Of a DNA stretch of 64,000 nt, positions 52,423 to 60,725 are shown piece by piece (position 1 is the first letter of the stretch; each line of letters starts with the position of its first letter). Under the pieces are notes generated by a model. That model was not told where the DNA came from. It saw nothing but the letters and a program-made list of their open reading frames with translations, and searched no databases. The position numbers and the translations under genes were made by a program. The DNA is from Roseobacter denitrificans OCh 114 (lineage in GTDB: Bacteria > Pseudomonadota > Alphaproteobacteria > Rhodobacterales > Rhodobacteraceae). The stretch lies in the NCBI RefSeq assembly GCF_000014045.1, contig NC_008209.1:2937001-3001000 (forward strand). Reading direction: 5' to 3'.

Positions 52423-54285
52423 ATGTTGCGTATAAATGACATCAGCTTTTCCATCGAAGGCCGCCCACTGTTTGAAGGGGCCAGCGCCGTTATTCCCAAT
52501 GGTCACAAGGTCGGCCTTGTGGGGCGCAACGGCGCGGGCAAGACAACCTTGTTCAAACTCATCCGCGGGGAGCTTACGCTGGATGGTGGTGATCTGTCCC
52601 TGCCCACACGTGCCAAGATCGGCGGCGTCGCCCAGGAGGTGCCGTCGTCTGAGACATCCCTTCTGGACACGGTGCTCGCAGCGGATACCGAACGCGCGGC
52701 CCTGCTGCAGGAAGCCGAAGCGGCCAGTGACCCCACCCGCATCGCGGAAATCCAGACGCGGCTTGCCGATATTGACGCATGGTCCGCCGAAGGACGCGCG
52801 GCAACGATCCTCAAGGGGTTGGGTTTTGATGACGACGAACAACTCAAGCCCTGTTCCGATTTTTCTGGTGGCTGGCGGATGCGTGTGGCACTGGCAGCGG
52901 TTTTGTTTGCCCAACCTGATTTGTTGCTGCTGGATGAGCCGACGAACTACCTCGACCTTGAGGGGGCGCTTTGGCTGGAGGCTTACCTCGCCAAATACCC
53001 GCATACCGTCATCATCATCAGCCACGACCGGGGTCTGCTGAATCGCGCGGTCGGTGCGATCCTGCATCTGGATGAACGCAAGCTGACGTTTTATCAGGGA
53101 CCCTACGATCAATTCGCCCGCCAACGTGCCGAACAGCGCGCGCTGCAAGCGGCAATGGCCAAGAAACAACAGGCCCGCCGCGATCATATGCAGGCTTTTG
53201 TGGACCGGTTCAAAGCCAAGGCCTCCAAGGCCAAACAGGCCCAGTCCCGCCTGAAAATGATCGAAAAGATGGATATGATCGCCAGCCCCGAACAGGTAGC
53301 CAAACGCGTCTTTACCTTCCCCGAACCCGAAGAATTGTCGCCGCCCATCATTTCCATCGAAGGCGGTGCCGTGGGCTATACAGACACGCCGGTGCTGAAC
53401 CGGTTGAACCTGCGCATTGATCAGGATGACCGCATCGCGTTGCTGGGGCGCAACGGGCAAGGCAAATCGACACTGTCCAAACTGCTGTCTGATCGGTTGG
53501 TCCTGATGCAGGGCAAGGCGGTCAAGGCCAACAAGCTGCGCATTGGGTTCTTTGCCCAGCATCAGGTCGATGAATTGCACGTCAATGAGACGCCCCTGCA
53601 ACATATGATCTCTGCGCGTCCCGGTGTGCTGCATTCAAAGCTGCGGGCGCAACTGGCGGGTTTTGGCCTCGGGCCCGAGCAGGCGGAAACCGAAGTCGGA
53701 CGGCTGTCGGGGGGGCAAAAGGCACGGCTGTCCCTATTGCTGGCAACGCTGGATGCGCCGCATCTGCTGATCCTCGATGAGCCGACGAACCACCTCGACA
53801 TCGAAAGCCGCGAAGCGCTGGTGGAGGCGCTGACCGCCTATTCCGGTGCCGTCATTCTGGTGAGCCACGACATGCATTTGCTGTCCATGGTCGCGGATCG
53901 GCTGTGGCTTGTGTCCGATGGCACGGTGACGCCCTATGAGGATGATCTGGACAGCTATCGCAAGATGCTGCTGACCCCCACCAAACCGGTGAGCAAGAGC
54001 ACAAAGAAACCCGCCACACCGCCGGTCGTCAAAGGCCCCTCGCGCGACGAAATCCTGGCGCTGCGCGCCGAGGCGCGCAAATCCGAAGCCCGCGTCGAAA
54101 AGCTGAATGACATGCGCGACAAACTGGCCAAGAAACTCGCGGACCCGGCGCTTTATGATGATGCAAAACGCGGTGAGCTTGACGTGTGGAACAAGAAATA
54201 CGCCGAGGTGATGGATGCGCTGGAGCGCGCCGAAGCTATGTGGATGACCGCCCTGGAAAAACTGGAAAAGACCGGCGCGGCCTAA
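52423..54285 (+). CDS. ABC-F family ATPase
   Basis: 620-residue soluble protein with two ATP-binding domains, the ABC-F type that acts on ribosomes. Domain 1 has Walker A GRNGAGKTTLFK, signature FSGGWRMRVALA and Walker B LLLDEPTNYLDLE. Domain 2 has GRNGQGKSTLSK, LSGGQKARLSLL and LILDEPTNHLDIE. The linker between them is long, helical and basic. A C-terminal coiled coil (about 535-620, EARKSEARVEKLNDMRDKL) resembles the Uup/YheS tail. The start at 52423 (MLRINDISF) follows AAGGG. The exact subfamily is not decided. It overlaps the convergent V4R gene by 4 bp. Confidence 0.92.
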   Translation: MLRINDISFSIEGRPLFEGASAVIPNGHKVGLVGRNGAGKTTLFKLIRGELTLDGGDLSLPTRAKIGGVAQEVPSSETSLLDTVLAADTERAALLQEAEAASDPTRIAEIQTRLADIDAWSAEGRAATILKGLGFDDDEQLKPCSDFSGGWRMRVALAAVLFAQPDLLLLDEPTNYLDLEGALWLEAYLAKYPHTVIIISHDRGLLNRAVGAILHLDERKLTFYQGPYDQFARQRAEQRALQAAMAKKQQARRDHMQAFVDRFKAKASKAKQAQSRLKMIEKMDMIASPEQVAKRVFTFPEPEELSPPIISIEGGAVGYTDTPVLNRLNLRIDQDDRIALLGRNGQGKSTLSKLLSDRLVLMQGKAVKANKLRIGFFAQHQVDELHVNETPLQHMISARPGVLHSKLRAQLAGFGLGPEQAETEVGRLSGGQKARLSLLLATLDAPHLLILDEPTNHLDIESREALVEALTAYSGAVILVSHDMHLLSMVADRLWLVSDGTVTPYEDDLDSYRKMLLTPTKPVSKSTKKPATPPVVKGPSRDEILALRAEARKSEARVEKLNDMRDKLAKKLADPALYDDAKRGELDVWNKKYAEVMDALERAEAMWMTALEKLEKTGAA

Positions 54286-54923
54286 AGCTGCAACCCTTTG
54301 AAATGTCCCGTGGGCCTCGTGCGACTGACCACAAAGTGGCACAGATCCGCCCCAAGCGCGCAGCACGAGATCTCTTTGCAAAAGTAGGCGCGCCCAAGGA
54401 CCAGACTGAACAATTCGGCGAAAACCGCAGCATGCCAGATGCAGCGATGCGGCGGCTGTGTGAGTTTGTCCGCCAGCGGGTTTTCACGCAGCATGAAGTG
54501 GATTTCCCCGCCCTCGCGTCTGGTATCCAGCACGCCTGAGCCGCAAAACGTCCATGCATGATCCGAGATGGCTTTGGTCAGCAGTCTTTCCGCCAGTCCA
54601 CGCGGCAACACGCGCAGCAGCACACGCGCGGCCTTCGGGATACGGTTGGCCGCAATATAGCGCGCCGTGCCAGCCCCGGCATGTTCCGACAGGATTTCGG
54701 CCTGCTGAGGAAACAGCCGCCACATCGTGTGATGCACCTGGCCCACATCCTCTTGCGGGACCATTTCCTGACCGGACGGCATCGCCACGCGGGATATCTT
54801 TAGAATCTGTGCCAAAGCGCCCTGCCCCAGCATGCGGTCCAGCGGTTCCTCCAATTGCAGGATCGCATTGGGTCCGATGCGCGGCGACTTTGTCAGCGGC
54901 TCGCTAGCAGATGTGTCAGCCAT
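54282..54923 (-). CDS. V4R-domain protein resembling BchJ
   Basis: 213-residue protein, about the length of BchJ. The N-terminal RIGPNAILQLEEPLDRMLG and the C-terminal V4R region, with Cys and His (CGSGVLDTRREGG, HAAVFAELFSLVLGRAYFC, SCCALGADLCHF), match the BchJ/V4R pattern. BchJ is linked to bacteriochlorophyll synthesis, though it is not the main 8-vinyl reductase. GGAGGA precedes the ATG at 54923. No other photosynthesis gene lies nearby, so the identification as BchJ is probable, not certain. Confidence 0.75.
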   Translation of the reverse strand: MADTSASEPLTKSPRIGPNAILQLEEPLDRMLGQGALAQILKISRVAMPSGQEMVPQEDVGQVHHTMWRLFPQQAEILSEHAGAGTARYIAANRIPKAARVLLRVLPRGLAERLLTKAISDHAWTFCGSGVLDTRREGGEIHFMLRENPLADKLTQPPHRCIWHAAVFAELFSLVLGRAYFCKEISCCALGADLCHFVVSRTRPTGHFKGLQL

Positions 54924-55157
54924 GGATATCCTCCGGTTTGCGCAGTGACAGACGGCCAAATCCCACCGCAAGCGATGCACATCGGTCTGCCACCTGATGC
55001 ATGGGTCCTATTCTACACCGTCCCCGCACAGCCTGAATGACATGGATCAAGTCGCTGCCTTTGATCCTCGAATTCCGGTTTCGCGTCGCATGTTTCTTTG
55101 CTTTTGCCGCACAACTCCCATAGATGTCCCGGCGACGACGCTTTCAGGACCCTCGCC

Positions 55158-55790
55158 ATGATCGTTGATACGGCTTTTCTCATCACCGCTTTTGTCACCA
55201 TGTTCGTAGTCATTGATCCCATTGGCCTTGCGCCTCTGTTCGTTGCGCTGACACATGGCATGTCGGACGAGGCGCGGCGGCGCATTGCGCTGCGGGCGAC
55301 GCTGATCGCGGTGATCATTCTGCTGGCCTTTGCCACCTTTGGGGAAGCGCTCCTGACCTTCATCGGCATCTCCATGCCCGCCTTCCGGGTTGCGGGCGGG
55401 GTGTTGTTGTTCCTGACCGCGCTCGACATGTTGTTCGAGCGGCGCACCAAGCGACGCGAGGATCGCTCCGAAGAAGATGACAGCGATGACCCTTCCGTTT
55501 TCCCACTGGCGATTCCGCTGATCGCGGGGCCGGGTTCCATTGCTTCGGTCATCCTGTTGATGGGCCAGCGCCCGGGGCTGGAAGGCGCGGTGATGGTCCT
55601 TGGGGCAACCGGCTTGGTGATGCTGATTGTGCTGGCATTTTTCCTGATCAGCGGCCCCGTCGGGCGCGCTTTGGGCAAAACGGGCATCACGGTTGTCACG
55701 CGACTGCTGGGCATGTTGCTGGCGGCGTTGTCGGTTCAATTCGTGCTGGACGGGCTGGCAGCCTTTGGTTTTGCGCCCGGCATGGGCTGA
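55158..55790 (+). CDS. MarC/UPF0056 family membrane protein
   Basis: 210-residue protein with about six membrane segments. The family's FVVIDPIGLAPLFVALT, MPAFRVAGGVLLFLTAL and PLAIPLIAGPGSIASVILL motifs are present. An acidic cytoplasmic loop rich in Glu, Asp and Arg separates the two halves. The function of MarC proteins is not established. The start at 55158 (MIVDTAFL) is preferred to an upstream in-frame start without a ribosome site. Confidence 0.9.
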   Translation: MIVDTAFLITAFVTMFVVIDPIGLAPLFVALTHGMSDEARRRIALRATLIAVIILLAFATFGEALLTFIGISMPAFRVAGGVLLFLTALDMLFERRTKRREDRSEEDDSDDPSVFPLAIPLIAGPGSIASVILLMGQRPGLEGAVMVLGATGLVMLIVLAFFLISGPVGRALGKTGITVVTRLLGMLLAALSVQFVLDGLAAFGFAPGMG

Positions 55791-55841
55791 CAATTCCGAA
55801 TTGCACCATATATCTAACCCGTAAGTGATGGGAGAGTTTCA

Positions 55842-56423
55842 GTGGACAGTTTCGACACCGGGCAGCTTATCTACCTGATCCTGCTGGGCCTGATGGTCAG
55901 TGGATGGTTTTTCATGCAAGGCCGGGGGTCGTGGAATAAAACCCTCCAACAGGCCGCCGCATGGGCGTTTATTTTCGGCGGTGCCGTCGTCGCCTATGGT
56001 CTGTGGGATGATATCTCGCGCACCGTCCTGCCGCAGCAATCGGTCTTTGCAGATGAAAACCGGATCGTCGTGCCGCGCAGCCCGAACGGGCATTACTACA
56101 TCGAGGCAGAGGTCAACGGCGCCCCTGTGCGTTTCGTTCTGGATACCGGCGCGACATCACTGGTGCTGACCCAGAAAGATGCCGAGGCTGCTGGCCTGCT
56201 GCGCGATGAGCTGACCTATTACGGCCGCGCCATGACCGCCAACGGCGAAGTGCGCACCGCCCCTGTCCGGCTCGACACCATGAAGCTGGGGCATGTCACC
56301 GACCGGGATGTCGTGGCGGTAGTAAATGAGGGCGAGATGAACAACTCGCTGCTCGGCATGACCTATTTGCAGAAATGGGGCAAAATCCAGATTGCGGACA
56401 ACACGCTGACGCTGATGCGCTAA
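55842..56423 (+). CDS. membrane-anchored clan AA aspartic protease
   Basis: 193 residues with two N-terminal hydrophobic segments (about 9-25 and 38-56) and a retropepsin-like domain at about 85-190. The catalytic motif is VLDTGATSLVL with Asp101, and the family's NSLLGMTYLQKW is conserved. Members form dimers and probably act in the periplasm. GTG start at 55842 preceded by GGGAGAG. Substrate unknown. Confidence 0.88.
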   Translation: MDSFDTGQLIYLILLGLMVSGWFFMQGRGSWNKTLQQAAAWAFIFGGAVVAYGLWDDISRTVLPQQSVFADENRIVVPRSPNGHYYIEAEVNGAPVRFVLDTGATSLVLTQKDAEAAGLLRDELTYYGRAMTANGEVRTAPVRLDTMKLGHVTDRDVVAVVNEGEMNNSLLGMTYLQKWGKIQIADNTLTLMR

Positions 56424-56887
56424 CCTGCTTTGGTTTCAGCTTTTTTCTGCCAGGAGCCGCTGTCTTCGGACCAGTATTCCGCAGCGGCCCCGGCCTTTTT
56501 GAGTGCGCTCCACTGACCGCGCGCCACATCCAGCGCCTGCGCGTCGTTGCCATCAAACAGCACGCAAACGCGGTCCAATTGTGCGACCTCATCCGCTGCC
56601 ACATCTGCTCCGTCAACCGACATGACGCAGGTGGCCGCATTCGGAATGTCCGACGTGGTGCTCAGCAGAATTGGCTGACGCGCATCATGCGCACCACCCG
56701 CCAGACCATGCGGCAGGAAGCTGTCATCCGCCCCCTGCCACAGTTTTTCATCCAGCCATGCCATCCGGTCAGGCCGCGTGCCGCGCACGACCACGCGCCA
56801 GCCTGCACCCGTCGCCTTGCCAAGCAGCATCATCAGCGTGTCTTCCATGGGACGCCGCGTCAAATGATAGAACATGGCCTTGCCCAT
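56420..56887 (-). CDS. holC: DNA polymerase III subunit chi
   Basis: 155-residue clamp-loader accessory subunit that binds SSB. The N-terminal MFYHLTRRPMEDTLMMLLGK, RLDEKLW-like WLDEKLWQGADDSFLPHG and the ISTTSD/PNAA segments match HolC. It lies 5 bp after pepA, the standard pepA-holC arrangement in proteobacteria. Its stop overlaps the end of the convergent protease gene by 4 bp. Confidence 0.92.
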   Translation of the reverse strand: MGKAMFYHLTRRPMEDTLMMLLGKATGAGWRVVVRGTRPDRMAWLDEKLWQGADDSFLPHGLAGGAHDARQPILLSTTSDIPNAATCVMSVDGADVAADEVAQLDRVCVLFDGNDAQALDVARGQWSALKKAGAAAEYWSEDSGSWQKKAETKAG

Positions 56888-56892
56888 TGGCG

Positions 56893-58365
56893 CTATTCTC
56901 CTTCGAAACGATCCGCGACCAGACGGTCGAGCGCGCGCACGCCCCAGCCCGTGGCCCCTTTGGGCGCATAATCCGTTTCGGATTTGACGGAGGCGACACC
57001 GGCAATATCAAGGTGAATCCACGGCACACCGTCTTTGACGAACCGCTGGATGAACTGCGCCGCTGTTACCGACCCCGCCGCGCGGCCCCCGATGTTTTTC
57101 ATGTCCGCAATGGGCGATTTCAACATATCGTCATAGGCCTGACCCAAAGGCATGCGCCAAGCGCCCTCGCCCTCTGCCTCGGCGGATTTCAGGAACGCGT
57201 TGCACAGGGTGTCGTCATTGGAAAAGACCCCCGCATTCTCGTGACCGAGCCCGACGATGATGGCCCCGGTCAGGGTGGCCAGATCAATCACTGCGGCAGG
57301 TTCAAACCGTTCCTGCGTGTACCAGATCGCATCGCACAGCACCAAGCGCCCCTCGGCATCGGTGTTGAGGATTTCAACGGTATCGCCCTTCATCGAGGTC
57401 ACGACATCCCCCGGCCGGATCGCATTGCCCGACGGCATGTTTTCTACAAGACCGACGATGCCCACGACATTGGCCTTGGCCTTGCGCAGGGCCAGCGCGC
57501 GCATCACACCTGCCACGGTCCCCGCACCGCCCATGTCCATGGTCATGTCTTCCATGCCTGCCGCCGGCTTGAGGCTGATGCCACCGGTGTCAAACACCAC
57601 GCCCTTGCCGACCAGTGCCAGCGGGGCCTCGCCCTTGGCCCCGCCGTTCCATTGCATGACCACGACCTTGGAGGGACTGTCCGAGCCTTGGCCAACGGCA
57701 AGCAGCGTGCGCATGCCGAGTTTCGCCAGCTCGTCCTCTTCAAGCACTTCGACCTTGAGGCCGATGCTTTCCATTGCTGCAAGCCGGTCCGCAAATTCTT
57801 TCGTGGTCAGCACATTGGCCGGCTCGCTCACCAGATCGCGGGTAAAGAAGGTCCCCTCCGCAATCGCCAGCAACGGCTGCGCCTTGGCCGAGATCGCGTC
57901 GGGGTCATTGCACATCACATGGATGCTGCCGGTCTTGGCATCCGCACCCGTCTTGTGGTCCTGAAACTTGTAATCCCGCAGCACAGCGCCCAGCATGATC
58001 TGCGCCGCCCACTTGGAATTTCCGACCGCCAGCAACAGGTCAGCCTTACCCCGGTTGCGCCCCAGCGCCGCACCGGCCGCGCGCGCCTTGTGCACCGTGG
58101 TGGCACGCGGAACACAGATCACATCCACGGCCTCCGCCGCCATGCCCGCAGGATAGGCCAGCGTGAACACACTGCCTGCCTTCAGCCCGGCCTCGGCCTT
58201 TGCCTCCAGCGCGCGTTTGAGCGCCCCTTTCGTCAGGCGATTGACCCGGCGCCCGGCCACATCCGTCCGCCCGGCGTCATCGACAACAATGCAAACACGC
58301 CCGACATGATCGGCAAGACGCTCGATATCAGTTTCAAGAAAGGTCACAGGGGTGGGCGTCGTCAT
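56893..58365 (-). CDS. pepA: leucyl aminopeptidase
   Basis: 490-residue M17 aminopeptidase releasing N-terminal residues from peptides. The catalytic domain carries LVGKGVVFDTGGISLKP (metal-binding Lys and Asp), DMGGAGTVAG and NTDAEGRLVLCDA (metal Asp/Glu and catalytic Arg). The start at 58365 (MTTPTPV) is supported by AAGAAGG upstream; two upstream in-frame ATGs are less suitable. It diverges from lptF, as in many proteobacteria. Confidence 0.95.
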   Translation of the reverse strand: MTTPTPVTFLETDIERLADHVGRVCIVVDDAGRTDVAGRRVNRLTKGALKRALEAKAEAGLKAGSVFTLAYPAGMAAEAVDVICVPRATTVHKARAAGAALGRNRGKADLLLAVGNSKWAAQIMLGAVLRDYKFQDHKTGADAKTGSIHVMCNDPDAISAKAQPLLAIAEGTFFTRDLVSEPANVLTTKEFADRLAAMESIGLKVEVLEEDELAKLGMRTLLAVGQGSDSPSKVVVMQWNGGAKGEAPLALVGKGVVFDTGGISLKPAAGMEDMTMDMGGAGTVAGVMRALALRKAKANVVGIVGLVENMPSGNAIRPGDVVTSMKGDTVEILNTDAEGRLVLCDAIWYTQERFEPAAVIDLATLTGAIIVGLGHENAGVFSNDDTLCNAFLKSAEAEGEGAWRMPLGQAYDDMLKSPIADMKNIGGRAAGSVTAAQFIQRFVKDGVPWIHLDIAGVASVKSETDYAPKGATGWGVRALDRLVADRFEGE

Positions 58366-58503
58366 ATCATTAGCCTTCTTTTCATGAATTACGCCCATGG
58401 ACGTAGCGCGCCTGATGCGCAAAGACCAGATAGCAGTTTTACCACAGCGCGCTTTGGTCTAACGTGGCCGCAAGAATGAGAAACGGCGTAAGAGGGAATC
58501 GGA

Positions 58504-59631
58504 GTGGTCAGACTCGACAGATACATGCTGTCGCAACTTCTGGTTCTATTTGGCTTCTTCGCGCTGGTGCTGGTTGCCATTCTCTGGATCAATCGCGGCG
58601 TTTCCCTGTTTGACGAATTGATCAGCGACGGGCAATCCGCCCTTGTTTTCCTCGAATTTACCGCGTTGGGCTTGCCGAAACTGATCACCACGGTGCTGCC
58701 CATCGCGACATTTGCCGCCGCGGTTTACGTCACCAACCGCATGAACAACGAAAGCGAGTTGACGGTGTTGCAGGCCACGGGTTCCGGCCCTGTGCGGCTG
58801 GCCCGCCCGGTTCTTGTTTTCGGGCTGATCGTGTTTTTGATGGCGTCGATGTTGCACCATGTTCTGATGCCGCTTGCCCAGCAGCAACTGGGGCACAGGC
58901 AAAACGAGATCGCTCAGAACGCGACCTCCCGGTTGTTGACGGAGGGACGGTTTCTGCACCCTTCGGAAGGCGTGACGTTTTACACGCAGGAGATTGATGA
59001 TGACGGTGTTTTGCGCGACGTTTTCCTGTCTGACCGGCGCAGTGTCGAGGAAGGCGTCATCTACACCGCCGCACATGCCTATCTGATCCGTGACGACGAG
59101 CGCACGTCGTTGATCATGGTGGATGGGCTTGCACAACGGTTGACGACGGCGACCGATCGGCTGGCCACAGCGAACTTCCGCGATTTTTCCTTTGATATCT
59201 CGGCGCTGGTGCAAAATGATGTCAGTCAGCGGCTTGATCCCGACAAAATGACCACCTTTCAGCTGCTCACCCCGTGGGATGAATTGTCACGCGAAACAGG
59301 GCGCAGCATCGGCAAGATCACCCAGAGCTTTCATGCGCGCATTGCGGATCCGCTGTTCTGTATCGTCGCCGCGTTGATCGGATTTTCAACCCTGATGATC
59401 GGCGGTTTTTCACGTTTCGGCGTCTGGCGCGAAGTCGGCGTTGCCTTTGTCCTGCTGGTTGCGATTGATGGTCTGCGCAGCACCCTGCAAAGCCCTGTGC
59501 GGCGGGACCCTGAGCTTTGGCCTCTGCTGTATCTGCCGACCTTCATCAGCGCGTTGCTCGTGATTGCCATGCTCTGGGTTGCTGCGCGGCCAAGGGGATC
59601 CTTCTTCGGCCTGCTGCGGAGAAGTGGATGA
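58504..59631 (+). CDS. lptF: lipopolysaccharide export permease LptF
   Basis: 375-residue inner-membrane subunit of the LptB2FG transporter. Two pairs of N- and C-terminal membrane helices (about 10-30, 55-75, 95-115, and 280-370) flank a periplasmic beta-jellyroll domain (about 130-265). The start is a GTG at 58504 in GGAGTGGTC. LptF extracts LPS and delivers it to LptC/A. Its stop overlaps the lptG start by 4 bp. Confidence 0.93.
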   Translation: MVRLDRYMLSQLLVLFGFFALVLVAILWINRGVSLFDELISDGQSALVFLEFTALGLPKLITTVLPIATFAAAVYVTNRMNNESELTVLQATGSGPVRLARPVLVFGLIVFLMASMLHHVLMPLAQQQLGHRQNEIAQNATSRLLTEGRFLHPSEGVTFYTQEIDDDGVLRDVFLSDRRSVEEGVIYTAAHAYLIRDDERTSLIMVDGLAQRLTTATDRLATANFRDFSFDISALVQNDVSQRLDPDKMTTFQLLTPWDELSRETGRSIGKITQSFHARIADPLFCIVAALIGFSTLMIGGFSRFGVWREVGVAFVLLVAIDGLRSTLQSPVRRDPELWPLLYLPTFISALLVIAMLWVAARPRGSFFGLLRRSG

Positions 59632-60725
59632 TCCTGCATTTGTATTTCGCGCGCCGCTTTGCATCCTGGCTGCTGATCGCCTTCATCGCGCTTTCCGCGC
59701 TGATCGCTTTGGTCGATCTGGTAGATCAAACGCGGCGCTTTGCGGATCGGGGCGTCAGTGCCACGGGTATTTTCGAACTCGTCATCCTGAATACGCCGCA
59801 GACGATCAGCCAGATTTTGCCGCTGATCGTTCTGCTCGCCACTGTCGCGTTTTTCCTGAGCCTTGCGCGGTCCTCTGAACTGATCGCCACGCGGGCCTCG
59901 GGCCGCTCCGCGATGGGGGCTTTGGTCGCACCGGTGAGTGTTGTGATCCTGCTGGGCACGCTTGCGACAACGACGCTGAACCCGATTGTGGCTGCGACCT
60001 CGAAAAAATACAACGAGCTGTCGCAGATTTACCGGACGGGCGGCGTGTCGACCCTGTCCATTTCCACCGAAGGGCTGTGGCTGCGTCAGGCCACGGATGA
60101 CGGGCAGATGGTGATCCGGGCATGGCGGTCCAACCCGGATGCCTCGGTGCTGTTTGACGTCACATTTCTGGCCTATGAGGTGATCGGCACCCCGGTGCGC
60201 CGCATTCACGCCGACAGCGCCGAACTCAAGGACGGCGCATGGCTCTTGCGCAACGTCAAGGATTGGCCACTGGCGCGCGGCATCAATTCGGAAGGCAATG
60301 CAACAGAACACCGGAGCCTCACGATCCCGTCCAGCCTGACGGTGGAGCGCATTCGCGAAAGCTTCGGGCACCCCAGCACGATTTCCATCTGGGAGATGAC
60401 CGACTTCATCAAACAGTTGAACCAGGCCGGATTTTCATCCCTGCAACACCGCGTCTGGCTGCAATCAGAACTGGCACGGCCCTTGTTTCTCGTTGCGATG
60501 GTACTGATCGCCAGCGCATTCACCATGCGCCACACCAGATTTGGCGGCACCGGGGTCGCGGTTCTTGCGGCGGTGCTGCTGGGTTTTGCACTCTATTTCG
60601 TGCGCAGTTTCGGGCTGATCCTCGGGGAAAACGGCCAGTTGCCTGTTTACCTCGCCGCATGGGCACCACCAATCGCGTCGGTCTTGCTGGCTTTCGGCCC
60701 GCTGCTACATGCAGAGGACGGATGA
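59628..60725 (+). CDS. lptG: lipopolysaccharide export permease LptG
   Basis: 365-residue partner of LptF with the same fold: membrane helices near 15-35, 55-80, 100-120 and 270-360 around a periplasmic domain. SELIATRASGRSAMGAL is the conserved cytoplasmic coupling segment. The ATG at 59628 overlaps the lptF stop (ATGA); an upstream extension in frame is the lptF shadow. Translationally coupled to lptD next. Confidence 0.93.
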   Translation: MILHLYFARRFASWLLIAFIALSALIALVDLVDQTRRFADRGVSATGIFELVILNTPQTISQILPLIVLLATVAFFLSLARSSELIATRASGRSAMGALVAPVSVVILLGTLATTTLNPIVAATSKKYNELSQIYRTGGVSTLSISTEGLWLRQATDDGQMVIRAWRSNPDASVLFDVTFLAYEVIGTPVRRIHADSAELKDGAWLLRNVKDWPLARGINSEGNATEHRSLTIPSSLTVERIRESFGHPSTISIWEMTDFIKQLNQAGFSSLQHRVWLQSELARPLFLVAMVLIASAFTMRHTRFGGTGVAVLAAVLLGFALYFVRSFGLILGENGQLPVYLAAWAPPIASVLLAFGPLLHAEDG

